DNA of 64,000 nucleotides from Choristoneura fumiferana (Eukaryota; Arthropoda; Insecta; Lepidoptera; Tortricidae). Position numbers and translations under genes: made by a program. The first letter of the stretch is position 1. Each line of letters begins with the position of its first letter. The DNA lies in the NCBI RefSeq assembly GCF_025370935.1, contig NC_133476.1, forward strand, positions 13,887,643-13,951,642. Direction: 5' to 3'. Shown piece after piece: positions 46,639 to 58,911 of the stretch. A model generated the notes under the pieces. That model had not been told where the DNA came from, searched no databases, and saw nothing but the letters and a program-made list of their open reading frames with translations.

Positions 46639-47123
46639 TCATCATCATCATCATCATCATCAGCCGGAAGAAGTCCACTGCTGAACAAAGGCCCCCCTTA
46701 AAACGCCACAATGAACGACAATTCGCCATTTGCATCCACTGGTTGCCCGCAACTCTCACGATGTCGTCAGTCCACTTTTTTTTTTCGTGTGGAATATGCG
46801 CCTTATGCATGTCTCCCGCTCGAGGCAGCGGGTGGGGTCTTTCGGGCTCGGGGAACATTTCACCACGACGTCGCAGGCCAGCCCGGGATGGGCTTACTCC
46901 CTGCGCCCCAAGATGGTATTGGGGCGCTGCCTCCCTAGGATTTTGGGTGTGCTCGGCCAAGACGGCACATGCAATGCGGGTCCGGGAGTGTCGTCAGTCC
47001 ACCTAGCGGGAGGCATGCAACGGTTCGTCTTCCGGTTCGTAGTCGCCACACGAGGACTTTTCTCCCCCAACGGTTATCTGTCCTTCGAAAGATGTGGCCC
47101 GCCCATTGCCATTTCAACTTGCA
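46639..47123 (-). mobile_element. 3' remnant of a non-LTR retrotransposon, interrupted
   Basis: On the minus strand the upstream part reads KWQWAGHIFRRTDNRWGRK and VLVWRLRTGRRTVACLP, and the downstream part reads WTDDIVRVAGNQWMQMANC and RSLWRFKGG. This is the C-terminal end of an endonuclease-reverse transcriptase polyprotein common in Lepidoptera (RTE- or CR1-type; the clade is not certain). The element ends in a TCA/TGA repeat at 46640-46661. The coding frame is interrupted by a 213-bp insertion (46776-46988). Only the last 90 or so codons remain; it is dead. Confidence 0.8.
46776..46988 (-). mobile_element. Nested poly(A) retroelement insertion, 213 bp
   Basis: The insertion is flanked by a perfect 14-bp duplication TGTCGTCAGTCCAC (46762-46775 and 46989-47002). 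It begins on the plus strand with a run of ten T, meaning the element is inserted on the minus strand with a poly(A) tail. Removing it with one duplication copy rejoins the host retroelement frame exactly. The body is GC-rich and contains TTGGCCGAGCACACCC and ATCCTAGGGAGGCAGCGCCC. Family not recognised. Confidence 0.88.
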
Positions 47124-47560
47124 TATTTTTACAGCTATGTCGGTGATTTTAGCTTTTCGACGATGAAAATAAGTTGGCTAAAGTAAATATATACTTTTCA
47201 ATGCTTCAATCATACATCTGTTCTGTGTCTTCACCAGCGAGTTTCTTCGCTCGTTGTGCCACCAATGAAAAGCAGCCAGCTGATGTTGGGCAGAACCGTT
47301 TCAAAGGTGGCAGCAATACTCCATGCAGGATTCCACCTTAGCTCTGTTTAAGCTTAAAAGCTGCTCAGCAATAAATTATCGCCTGTGCTTGGAAACGATG
47401 CTTAATTTTGTAATTTTGCATTACATGTTAAAAATTACACGAAAGGTGTTTGTCGTTCTAGTAAAGATGGGTTCAAACATGCGCTCGCACCTCCTGTGTT
47501 TCCTGTCGGACGGCTTGCGCGCATCTTCGATCACCTTCCCAAGTTCTGACATAGGGTAAA

Positions 47561-47563
47561 AAA

Positions 47564-47611
<48 letters not shown>

Positions 47612-47630
47612 CAGAAAGAAAGAGAGAGAG

Positions 47631-47701
<71 letters not shown>

Positions 47702-47722
47702 AAGAAAGAAAGAAAGAAAGAA
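47561..47722 (+). repeat. Compound (GAAA)n-(GA)n-(GAAA)n microsatellite
   Basis: About 160 bp of GAAA units, a long pure GA tract (from about 47621) and GAAA units again. AATAATTTATTTATAACAGC follows on the 3' side. The open frames crossing it are simple-repeat artefacts. Confidence 0.97.
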
Positions 47723-48009
47723 AATAATTTATTTATAACAGCAATGACACATATACTGGTTAGGAAAAATAACAATAAAATAATCATACTTATCCAAAAT
47801 AACCCAAAATAAGTCGTTGGTAGCGCGACAGGTTAAGTGCATGACTACAAATTTTGAAATGTATGTTGAGCTATTTGGTGAAGGAAAATATTGCGAGGTG
47901 ACTTTTATCTGCATTTCTGCTACTGGTTTTTTTTGTAATCGGAGATTTAAATTCGAAAAAATAATTATATCGGGTGTAGCCTGTTATACGAGCCAATAAT
48001 TAAAACATA

Positions 48010-48407
48010 GATTGTAGTCGTCAAACTGAACAACATTAGTTCAGCGACTTTGAAAAATAATGGAGTCTTTATCTTTATCTTTTATTTGGCTATTTAATTT
48101 ATTACTTTTTCTCGTTTAGGTTTTTTTGATATTTTGTGTTTTTTTATAAAATGTTTTTTTTAATAGTATCTTATTATTATTTAATTATGGAGTCTTTAGA
48201 TTTTCCCTTTTTCATACAAACTAAATACTGTTATTAATGTACCTACGCCATCCTAGAACCCACTGACGTTGCCTGTCACGCTACAAACATCAAGCATTTT
48301 GCTTTACATTGGTTCTTCTAATAAACTTTAAAGTGTAATAAAAATTAAAAAAATATATATTTTTAAAAGTCGCTGACCTAATGTTGTTCAGTTTGATGAG
48401 AACGATC
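48010..48407. mobile_element. TIR element, about 398 bp
   Basis: The left end (GTCGTCAAACTGAACAACAT then TAGTTCAGCGACTTT) and right end (AAAGTCGCTGACCTAATG then TTGTTCAGTTTGATGAG) are inverted repeats of about 42 bp with few mismatches. The half copy at 31066-31253 shares its right half. Non-coding. Confidence 0.8.
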
Positions 48408-48508
48408 AATTTTTTTAATTTTTTCGTCCGGTATAGAAATTGTGATTTTACGCCTCTGTGAAAATAGCACCCCGGTTTATTGCGCCTCTCCCCTCAGCAG
48501 ACCAGCAG

Positions 48509-48638
48509 CAGGGCTACTACGAAATTTGGAACTCCGAGTTCGTGTCGTACCGTCCCCTTCGCTCTCGTATTAAATAGTATAAGTGTCAGAGAGACCGCAC
48601 GACACGAACTTCGAGTTTTGAGTTTCGTAGTAGCCCAG
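48509..48638. mobile_element. Second full copy of the CAGGGCTACTACG MITE
   Basis: The ends CAGGGCTACTACGAAA and TTTCGTAGTAGCCCAG match the nested element at 38940-39062, with the inner GTCCCCTTCGCTCTCG and GTGTCAGAGAGACC blocks in inverted order. One terminal base has changed. No target duplication is recognisable, so it is older or internally gene-converted. Confidence 0.8.
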
Positions 48639-49430
48639 CTGCATTTTGTACTTACCTCAGTTATGACTATTTCAAGACGAATTTTATCAGCTACAATAAT
48701 ATGATCTTGGATCCGGATTAGTAGAATATTATACAGTGCGTCCCATTATACAAGATTTTTATGTAATAAATAATTTTCTTTGCGCGATAAATTCACTCAA
48801 CAATTGCATTTTTTACACCAACTAAAACTTTTATTAAAGTATAAAATTAGTTTTAACGAGCCCGTTTGTTATCGATAGAAAATTGCGTTCAGCAATTGTA
48901 GAGCCAAATGCCACGTAACGCAGTGAGAAACGTAACACAGCGCAACCATTGATTAACTAAACTTTTTTTTTAAATAATATTTTATTTATTTTTGATTTAG
49001 TTCTATTATTAAATAACCTACACCAGGTGATTTTTAGCCATTTTGATTTAAAGTATTTTTCATTGAAATAAAGTATTTTTCACTGAAATAGGTATGTCGA
49101 TTTGGCTGCGCGATGAAGGATTGAGTATGTTTTTCGAGCGTATGTATTACGTATGTACCTACCTATGTATGTTCTTTGGCACCCTCTGTAAGCCTAAACT
49201 CTAAACGGCTGGACAAGTGTCAACATAATGTGTACATCAGGTGTCATTAGATTTGTCATAACTGTCATAGTGATTAAGGTATATAATATCTCAATAATTA
49301 TTTTAGCGTGCGCGAAAAAAAAAAAATATATATTCTAACAATATGTATATATATCAAATAAAAAAATATGTAATATATATCAAATAAATTAAAGATCGCA
49401 AAGAACATTCCTTTTTTTAAAATATCTCTG

Positions 49431-49910
49431 TTAAGAGCGTTTATACCTGCTGAGCTGGTAACGTTGCATTTTGTTAGTTTTTCTCAATTATTCCATAAAA
49501 ATTGAATGAAAATTAAAAATGTGGCTGTTCTTAAAATAAAAGTCAATGTACATTGACTTTAATTTTCTTTAAAAACTGTTAATAAGCATTTCTTCGTTTT
49601 TAAAGAATATAAAAGCCTATCACGAATAGTTATTGGAATAGACACATTAACTCATAATATATTAAGTCAAAGTAAAAGTCAAAGTGATTTATTTGCAAAC
49701 ATAGGTGTAACTGATTACAGTGGTGGTAACAATAAATATAATATATGGTAAGTATCAAAATGCTATGTTTTGCCTGCAAGCATACAAAATTCAATTTAAG
49801 AAGAGTTCTATCGGACCACATTTTTAATTTTCATTCAATTTTTATGGAATAATCGAGAAAACTAACAAAAATGCAACGTTGCCAGCTCAGCAGGTATTAA
49901 ACGCTCTTAA
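49431..49910. mobile_element. Long-TIR element flanked by TTAA
   Basis: The arms are about 94 bp each. The left starts TTAAGAGCGTTTATACCTGC and includes TGAGCTGGTAACGTTGC. The right ends GCAACGTTGCCAGCTCAGCA then GGTATTAAACGCTCTTAA. They are near-perfect complements. TTAA at both outer edges is the target preferred by piggyBac-type transposases. The centre includes GTCAATGTACATTGAC and an AGTCAAAGT-type repeat. Non-coding. Confidence 0.8.
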
Positions 49911-50174
49911 GTTACTCAAAGTCCATCATCAAGTTTCTTTAAGCCTGCCAGGTTTTTGATTAATTTGAAAGTTTTGACTGTCCTTAGGACGAATTCTAAC
50001 AGACGATTTGACGAATTTCATACAACAACACAGAATTAAATGAAAAATGGTGACGACATAATGACATTTTAGACTGCACTAAGCGCAATGAGCTTAAGTA
50101 TCCTGTTTTTGGACTGGCAACACCAAGTTTTGGTATAAAAAAATAACAAATTATTTATTTATTTATTCTTGTCA

Positions 50175-50415
50175 ACTTGAATATTTCCTATTGGCTTCGG
50201 CCCTCGCGATCCTCGACGCCGAGTGCTCTCGCACTCGGGAGCGGGGCCTGCGGGCAGGGTGCGCTGGCGCAGGAGCCGGTCGATGTCCCAGTGAACGCAC
50301 TTTCGCTTTTATGGGCGAACGAACCCGGCCCATTACTACCGCACTCACGCGGTTACACCATCACGCAGTCGGTTTTGGCTGCGCTTGACTCTCCGGCATG
50401 CATACTAATGTTAGG
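50175..50415. other. GC-rich block, origin unknown
   Basis: A 240-bp GC-rich stretch (for example GAGTGCTCTCGCACTCGGGA, a perfect 7-bp hairpin inside) interrupts AT-rich DNA. Overlapping open frames on the plus strand are only 65-84 codons and unfamiliar. It may be part of a retroelement or an isolated untranslated exon. Confidence 0.3.
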
Positions 50416-50796
50416 TTATTTAGGGTTGTGATGTTGAGATTTCTCCACGACGCTTGGGAGTTCAATGGAGTATTTATAGAGCTATTATTATTGTTGAATT
50501 AGTTCATGCGCATAGTCAGTCATAGTAAATATTGATATCTGACTTATAATGACGTCCATCGATCCTATCCACGTAATTTGAGTAGGTATTGAATAAAAAT
50601 AGTTATTAATGACATAAGGCGGAATGTGGCATTTTTCTACAACGAGTGACGGTGATCTAAAAACACGAGAAAAGCAAGTGTTTGGAACCGACAAGAACCG
50701 GAAATTGCCTTCATTCCACACATATATATTATACATCGTTTTATGCGAGGAAACAAATACGTACAGAGATTCAAAGTAAATTCCAAGTAAGGTGGA

Positions 50797-50880
50797 TTTT
50801 CAGGATAGTCCGGAAACTGGTAACCGATGAGCTTAGTATTTTCAGGATAGTCCGGAAACTGGTAACCGATGAGCTTAGTA
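50797..50880 (+). repeat. Perfect 42-bp tandem duplication
   Basis: Two identical 42-bp copies (50797-50838 and 50839-50880) each start TTTTCAGGATAGTCCGG and end GATGAGCTTAGTA. The perfect identity indicates a recent event. Confidence 0.95.
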
Positions 50881-51884
50881 TGCACATGCCTGTGCACTAC
50901 AATAAATTATGTGGGACTCAATTACTACTAATAATAAGCAAGAAAGTTTGCGCGTAAATGTGTGTGTTTGTGTGTAGTTACTCCTTGATGCTAAAGTTGT
51001 TGGACGGATTGAAATGAAATTTGGTGTGTCTATAAATAGATGTCTCGAATAACTACTACTTCTACTTCTTTTTATTAAAACCCAATATTCCCACGGGATC
51101 CATGTGAAATCTTAAAATCTAAATCACTAAGTCTAAAACATGATTTTTTTTTATGGGAAATTGAAAACCACTAGGTATATAATTTTTGCGCATCTCCACG
51201 GCAATTTATTAAAAGATCCCGAAATTTCAATTCCATTGCTCTAGCTTATAAAAATCGTTCAAATGCAAATAACATTTAAAATGGGAATATTCTCACTTTT
51301 ATGCCCTTTCTATTAATTTTACACGTCAACCAAAAAATATCTTTAGTGTTACCTAACATCTAAGTTCTGGACCTTATCGATTCCTTAACAAAATTACCTC
51401 AATAGTATTAATTATAAGTACTTACCTACTTGTTTAGATAATTGTTGAGAAATCTATAATTGGCGCGTATCTGAAGACTTAATAAAAATTTTTTACTTAT
51501 CGCTAAATATGACCGGAATCGACAGTTAATTTTTATTTTAAATCATCACTTTTTTGAATAAAGTTTATATTTTTTTCGATTTAAGTACATTTCTATATTT
51601 TCTTCCTCAATTCTCACAGGTACAAGTCAGTTTCAGGCAAGGCTTGCATCAATGATTTCAGAATATTTTAGCAGATGTTGAGTAGGTAAGTAAGTTTCAC
51701 TGAATGAACAACCCCCTTTTTGGCATTTTTCATTTGTGACTATCGAATGTTTACATACCTACATTGATCGATGCTCAAAGTGTATCGCGTTATAAGCATG
51801 ACTACACTTGGAGTAAAACATTCTGTTGAAAAAACTTTTACAGAGACGTTCTGTTCTGTCAAACTAATCCAATAGCCTCGTGAA

Positions 51885-52251
51885 ATACAGTGTGTATTTT
51901 TTATACTACCTCAAACTTTGAGGGTAGTTAGTGAAGGCTCTTATTATCACATTTTATTATGTTTTAGTAAAAAAATTAGACTTATTATTTTCCTTATAAA
52001 ATTAATTAGCACGCAATGTATCACTACGTGATACTACTTTGTTTTTGTTCAAAACGTCGCACTTCACTGAACGCTTCCCTCTCGTATCAAATTATTGTAT
52101 GCATTATATTGCTGCTCGAAAATATTTCAAAAATTAATTACGCTCTGGTAGTTAATTCTTGATTCAAAATTTGTTTTGATATCGGTTCCCAGCACTTAAA
52201 TCTTCGTCTAGTTACAGTTTGAGGTAGTATCGAAAATACACGCTGTGTATC
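51885..52251. mobile_element. TIR element with TACTACCTCAAACT arms
   Basis: The left arm ATACAGTGTGTATTTT, then TATACTACCTCAAACT, is complementary to the right arm AGTTTGAGGTAGTATCG, then AAAATACACGCTGTGTAT, with a few mismatches over about 33 bp. The total length is about 367 bp and it is non-coding. Confidence 0.7.
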
Positions 52252-53031
52252 CCGGAAGAATTTAAAGACAACCTGTATTTGTAGGTCTGAGCGAATCTAG
52301 TTATTATCTGTTTTACATACTTAGGTATATTATGTGTGACTTTTTAATTTTGACGTGGTTCATTGTTTCGCGTTTAAAAAAAGGTATTAAATCGCTCCGC
52401 AATAGTCACGTTCAGCATGCCTTTCCAAAGGGCGTAAAATTTCAACTACGAGTACAGCATAACCTTGTACGTGCCCTAGGAACGCAGCGCTCACGCCGTT
52501 ACGTGTTCCAATATGTCGAAACGCTGGGCTTTGTTAATAATAATGAAGATCTGTGTAGTTTCATCATACTGCGCTCGTTGAATAATAACGTCCGGTTGAA
52601 TGAACCATTGCATTGTGTCCTTGTTTTCTGTGATTTTCCATGGCAGCGCTAAGCACGTGCACCACGGCTCCCGCGTTCGCATTCGTCTAACATCACATAC
52701 ATGCAAGCTAGCTAATATAACAAATTATCACTTGGTTAGACACGACTAGATGGGCAACTGCGCAGATGTAGGTACATACCTATTCAGTGAGCCGGTGTAC
52801 TGATTAACCACCCACAACACTATCTATGTGCCATGACCATGATTGCTTAGCTCACTTGCTTTGAATAATGTAAATGAGGTAACGAGTACCTTTGACTTAG
52901 GTGTAATTATGTTCTCGAGGAATAATTGTACGAGAACCTTCCTATGAACGCTAATGGAAAATAGCATGATGAGTAGGTTCTTGTTCGTCCTATATTAATT
53001 TCCTGGTGGTAAAATAATGTATGTATGTAAA

Positions 53032-53033
<2 letters not shown>

Positions 53034-53064
<31 letters not shown>

Positions 53065-53065
53065 A
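53034..53065 (+). repeat. (GAAA)n microsatellite
   Basis: About eight GAAA units are followed by GAAGACATTTATTCACTAAC, which resembles the junction after the larger GAAA tract at 47561-47722, so both may belong to one repeat family. Confidence 0.9.
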
Positions 53066-53515
53066 GACATTTATTCACTAACACAGAAGACACACATATA
53101 CAACAAAATTTACACAAATAAAAAAATGAATAATAATAATAAATTACAGAAAAACACAATATGAAAATAGTAAATACATATACACAATTTTGTGTGTCCT
53201 CGCGAAAGTGAAACGGTCGCTGACTCAGCATTATGCTTGTGCGTTAGTAAACACCTTATTATACATAAAACACAAAAATAACATAGAAAAACGACAAAAC
53301 AAAAAGAGTACGAAGGCGAACTTATCCCTAAAAGGGATCTTTTCAAGCTAACCTGGCATGAAACGGAAAACTTAAAAGATAGGCGAACAGTAGTTTATGT
53401 ACAGAGAGGAGAAAGGAATATAATAGGATATAAATAATTAAATACACAAAATAAACAACAATTACTATGACATAATCATTGTAGAATTGCCGAGTGTCAG
53501 TGGACATAATCGCGC

Positions 53516-53655
53516 GTAGGTACAGTCACCAGCATTAATATCTGCCACAGCGGAGCGTGCAAAAATATCTGACACGTCCTTCCGGCCCTAGAAATAGAGT
53601 CGTATCAGATATTTATGCACGCTTGTTGTATATTGGTGCTGGTGACTGTACCTAC
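53516..53655. mobile_element. Hairpin MITE with TACAGTCACCAGCA ends
   Basis: GTAGGTACAGTCACCAGCA and TGCTGGTGACTGTACCTAC are 19-bp perfect inverted repeats at the borders. Inner arms TGCAAAAATATCTGA and TCAGATATTTATGCA also pair. TA next to CAGTCACC suggests a TA target site. Confidence 0.88.
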
Positions 53656-53949
53656 TGTATGTACCTACCCGGCAAAATGCTGTAAATGGTACAAACCAAA
53701 AACTGTTGTACGTACCTATAAAAAGGCACCGAGGCATGGTGCTCAACAAGCTGGCCAAAAACATTTAAAATTTAATCTGTTTATTGCAAAAAGAAATTTA
53801 CTAGCATTAATTAAGTATTTAAATAGTAATTTAATTGAATGCTTTTGAATATATATTTATTGTATCTTATTGTAGTTTATAAATAAATAAATAAAAATAT
53901 ACTATCTTATTGTACTAGTTTATAAATCTTTATTTAAGATTATAATTTT

Positions 53950-54066
53950 TTAGGCCTCTAGGTTGGCAACGCATCTGCAATACCCCTGGAGTTGCATATG
54001 TTTATGGGCGGTGGTGATCTCTTACCACCAGGAGACCCACTTACTCGTTTGCCATCTAGTCTAATA
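53950..54066 (+). repeat. SINE-like tail, copy 1
   Basis: GCAATACCCCTGGAGTTGCA then GGGCGGTGGTGATCTCTTAC and CAGGAGACCCACTTACTCG is shared with 60393-60490 and, inverted and more diverged, with 45975-46060. A common lepidopteran tail followed by an A-rich run. Confidence 0.75.
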
Positions 54067-55066
54067 AACAAAATACTAAACAGTGCAAAAGGGAAGCCCC
54101 TATATATGCAGAATAGTATTATATTCTATAACATTCAGCAGCAGGATTCCCTCATTGAATAACGATGCAATGGCAGTTGGTTGAGAGAGATAGCTACTGA
54201 CCTTTTATTGGTCTCCAGTAGTGTCAATTGTTTTTAGTTTAAATAATTATATAATTGACCTTACACTAAAACCTAAAAGCATAGCTAAACTTATTAGTAT
54301 ACTTACACTTATTAGCATGAATAAGGCTGTTTTACCAACATGTTTTACCGACACCTTTAAGACGGAAAAATGTGCAGAGCTATTTCCTTTCTGCAAGTTA
54401 TCATAACACAGATCGTCATCGAGATAAAAGGCAAGGTCTGATCTCGACGAGTAGAACAATGAGTTAAAATGGTGAGAATATCGGAGGACTTAATACAAAA
54501 CAAGGTCAATTCTCAAAGGGCAAAACCCACAATACAAGCCGGCCGCACGATACGCATGCCGATAAAAATATGCGTTTCAATTTAATATAGCCTCAGGCTT
54601 GCTCTCGTTGCCATGCGCTTAGTAGACAAGTGGAGCACTATTCTGTTATGTTTTAATACGGTTATTTTTTACTTCGCTAATCATTCACGAATCGTGACTT
54701 TCCCAGCCCTTTTGGAACAACAAAATTGTTTTTATGTAGGTACGATGTCTGTACGAAGTTAAATCTGGCCAACTTTTACATTTAGAATGTTTATTGTTTG
54801 GGAAACTGAGGTTTTTCTGTTTACTAAGCTTATTTTTGGATTCTGTAATGGTAAGTAGCTACCTACCTACTTTTAATGCAACTAGTGAAGTTGAGCCCAC
54901 GTGAAACCTTTCTACATTTTGTCCAACAATGTTTTACTCGTTGGCTGTAAGACAGCTGCAATAGGTAGGTAGGTATAGAGGCCATTTCTGAGATCATATC
55001 AGTTTTTAAAAGTTTGTCAATTTTAATTATGGACAGAGAAACTGAACTTCAATCAAATTCTGTATA

Positions 55067-55230
55067 TAAGTCAAAGTCAAAGTCAAAGTCAAAATATCTT
55101 TATTCAATTTAGGCTATAACAAGCACTTATGAATGTCAAAAAAAAATCTACCACCGGTTCGGAAAAACCTCTGCTGAGAAGAATCCGGCAAGAAACTCAA
55201 CGAGGTATATATATTTTTTTAAAACAGATT
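55067..55230 (+). repeat. Dispersed repeat with GTCAAA leader, copy 2
   Basis: Same order of blocks as 3658-3830: GTCAAA units, CAATTTAGGCTATAACAAGC, an A run, ACCACCGGTTCGGAAAAACC, GGCAAGAAACTCAACGAGGT. The high identity implies both copies are young. Confidence 0.75.
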
Positions 55231-58200
55231 TACAATATTATTAAATGATATGTATACATCACAAGTATTTAACACAACTTTATTTTTAACACAGTAGGTT
55301 CGCTATTTGAAGGGATCGCTAATGCGGATCGGAATTATTTCCAAATATCCCTGTATAATAACGAAAGCAAGGATATATAGGAAGATAAATGTACTTACTC
55401 GTGATCGATAGACTACGATTGTAGCTATTATGATTATGGTCATTACATTATAGCAAATATCCGCTACTTTTTTGCTTTGTTTTAATTTCCCAAACAAACC
55501 AACATAAAAATATTGAGCCCAAGTCTTAATTTGCATGCCAAAATTATTTTAACATGGTAACAATCCATTAAGATGTATGCTTATTAAAAAGTAGTAATTC
55601 CATATAACTTGGCCAATGTTGGTATAAACTCAAACTAAAAAAAAAAGAAGAAGTGCGGAATAGTAACGATGACTCCTTCTATATTTTCGACGGCACAAGC
55701 TATAGGTACACAACTATTACCTATTATTCATACATATTTCCGCTCGCTTTCGTATTTAATACTTAAAATGGGATATAAAAACATTGTAAGCAGATTTGTT
55801 TTCGATAAAAAAAATATCTTGTTAAGTTTCTCAACAGTATTTTTTCCCAATCAATGGTAGATTTCTCGACATTATAAAATGCTTGTTATAGCCTAAAAGG
55901 ATACTTTGACTTTGAATAAAATAAAAATACCTATTTCAAACTCATCAGAATATTTTTATAAGTTCACTAAAAAGTATACCTAGTTGTCACAATACATACT
56001 TAATGACATTGTGTGTTTGAAAACGCGATCGTTCGCTCGTTCGGTTCGTTCGTTCGGTCGCGCTGTTGATTGAAAATGTATGTGCGCTCTTAAGTTGTCG
56101 TAATATATGTATAATATATTGTTTGGATGTTTCACGAAGGTATAATAATCCATAACTAATACCGCCTGTTTTAACTTCGAATTTCTTACATCCGTAAATG
56201 ACATATACATTTGGAATTTCTTTTAACTACCACAATTAAGTGCGAACTGTTCCATTCCACTAAAAGGACTAGAAGAATCATTAACGTTTCTTCGCTAACA
56301 GGAGTTAATAAACATGTCGTTATTTGTATCAGTATTCTATGAGCAAAGCAAGTTTTTGATGGTTACGAATTGTACTGAATCGGAACTAAGCATGCTAATT
56401 TTATTATTCTTAATTGATACATATACATAAGAGTATCCTACTCTACTTATCATAGTAAAGTAATAGGACCTAGTGATTTAGGCCTTACAATAGTTAGTAG
56501 TATTTAACAGATTATCAAATTAAACTTAACATCAAAAATTACTCGTTGTCACCAAAAATAATAGATTATCACGAAAACTAGAGTCATAAATATGTATTTA
56601 TATACATACAGTACCTATGTACAGTCAACCATATTTTACTTTATAAAATTATCATGAAATAATTATAATTATTAATCAAAGCAGTAAAGTTAAGTCGATT
56701 GAGTCAGCGGCCTCCCTTATCCTAGCGTTTAGAGTTTTGCTGGACGCAACTCTAACCTAACCTGACATAACCCATCCATCACAATACGAGTACAAATGAT
56801 ACCAACGCAACGCAACGCGTTATCTGTATTCGGTCGCTGAGATTTGGTGATCATTTATTGATTTAGCTGATACTTAAGTAAGGTGGCCAGTAATTTTTAG
56901 GAAATGCTTTAAGTATGTGAATCATTATACCTACCTACTTATTTCTTTTAGGTAAAATTATATACTTCCTCGTTTGGTGGTAGCTGTGCAACAAGGTCGG
57001 GATTACAAATAAAAAAATATGAAATTGTTGTCAAGTGCTTTTGTCCGTACCGTATTGTTTAAATATGCTTACTGTTAAACACAGTGTAAAAGCATGCCAC
57101 TCGAATGAAATTAATGATTATTATTATGGTCCGATAAGCATATGAGCAGGTATTTCGTGGGACAGAGCGGGCGTAGGTGCGTTACTACGTGCTCGCCGAC
57201 ACTCCGCGGGACAATAGGCAGTGCTAACTGCTAACACAGCCTGACCTAATCACATTGCCCATTCATCGGTCGTGCAAGAAACTGACCACACATACTGAAT
57301 ATAAAATGCACGCAGGTAGTGTGTCACTTTTTGTCAGAAGTAAGAATTTTTGTGTAGGTCGTCGACCCTAGAATTGCGTAGGCTAGCTACTTTCTCTCGG
57401 TGTTGAAGCGAGGTGCGAGGTAGGCGCGGCATGAAGGGGGTCCTGCCAAATTAAGTGCGTGAAAGGCTGCGTAGGTACCTAGCCGTTCCGGTAACGTTGG
57501 CTGCCCGAACCTCGCCGCACTGACTTCCTGACAATCTGCTTACTTCGACTATGTTGCATACTTGCATAACATCAATGGACCCGTTGAATTAATGCGCTAC
57601 CATGATTTAAATTTCAACATGATTCGGAAAGCAGTATCAGCAATAAAATTTTATAAGGACAAGTTTTATTATGTATATCAATTAACTAGCTTAAACCTGC
57701 GGCTTCGCCCCTGTGACTGAATAAAAATTAAGCGAATTCCCTATCCGATTGGTATTTCGAAAAATTTCTTCTGACACCTCAATGATATTCAAAACATTTT
57801 TCAACCAAAGTTCAAGACTAGCTCTATAGCTCTAGTGGTTGAGGGTGTGCGTTGTCTGTTAGTTAATCAGTTAGTAAGTAACGTTACTGTTTTATAGCTA
57901 TAGAAGGTCCATTCATCTTTCCAATCATAATATGAACTAACTGAAAGACGTAGCTACTTAGTCTTTGTACTTTATAAACTTCTATATTTTCATCGTACTC
58001 AGCTTAACAATTGCGCGATAAATGAGTAACGATAGGGGAAGGCGGTTCATAATTTGCACGAATCATTATTAAGTTTTATCGAGTCCATCATCAGTCATCA
58101 CCATTGTCTAATGTAGACCTTGTTCAACTTGTCTTAGATCATTGCTGATTGTTGCTCGTCGCTTCATTTTGTTACTACATTGTTGCCTGTAACTACTTAT

Positions 58201-58390
58201 TGTTCAGAGCCTTGACCATTATTGCTTTGTCAAAAATGTCATCGCTCTGTCACAAAATATTTGAATAAGTATTCGTCATAATCAGCTGATTATGTATGAC
58301 TTTTGTGATAATCTTGGTTCATTTTGTTTTTGCAAAATACGTATGATAGAGCCGTTATATATTTTGGTTATGGTTATATATAATAAAAAG

Positions 58391-58911
58391 AAACCGGCCA
58401 AGTGTGAATTGGACTCGCACACGGGGAGTACCGTGCATCACACAAAAATCAAACTGACTGGGTCTAGATAGACTTGTTTAATCAAGCACAGGTCGTTCAT
58501 CAAGCACATCCGCTCACAGATAAATCACAAAGTTTAAATTTTTTCCTAAAAATGGCTCACGCTTGATTGGTGATATCTATTATTAGTTGGCATGCAGTAA
58601 TATTTATCCCCAATACCAATACCAATGCGGGTTTGAGGTTTGTATGTATTTAAAAAAGTTAAAGGGATACAACGAAAATAGAAATAAAACGCTTATCCGT
58701 ACCCCTTTAATGTTCAATTTTTATATTATTTTTTACAATTCGTTGTCGCAGCGGTAATAGAAGATAGCTAAATACACATTATTTGTAAATTTCTGTCAAC
58801 ATCTATTATGGATCTCAAGATACAGTCCTATGACAGACAGATGGAGAGCGTAGAGACAGTTCCGATTCGTTTGGTCACCCTTCGGGTGGGTACGTAAGCT
58901 CTGAAAACCAA
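58391..58911 (+). repeat. Near full-length dispersed repeat, about 520 bp
   Basis: The start (AAACCGGCCAAGTGTGAATT, GGACTCGCACACGGGGAG) and end (GACAGACAGATGGAGAGCG, CCTTCGGGTGGGTACGTAA) correspond to the known boundaries of a widespread lepidopteran repeat whose 3' part also lies at about 2680-2790. No open frame. Confidence 0.55.

Noticed and set aside
47473..47787. Minus-strand open frame of 104 codons rich in SLSLSL
   Set aside because: It is a translation of the GA/GAAA microsatellite.
52332..52652. Plus-strand open frame of 106 codons
   Set aside because: No domain, no splice context and no start environment supports it. It may be a chance frame.
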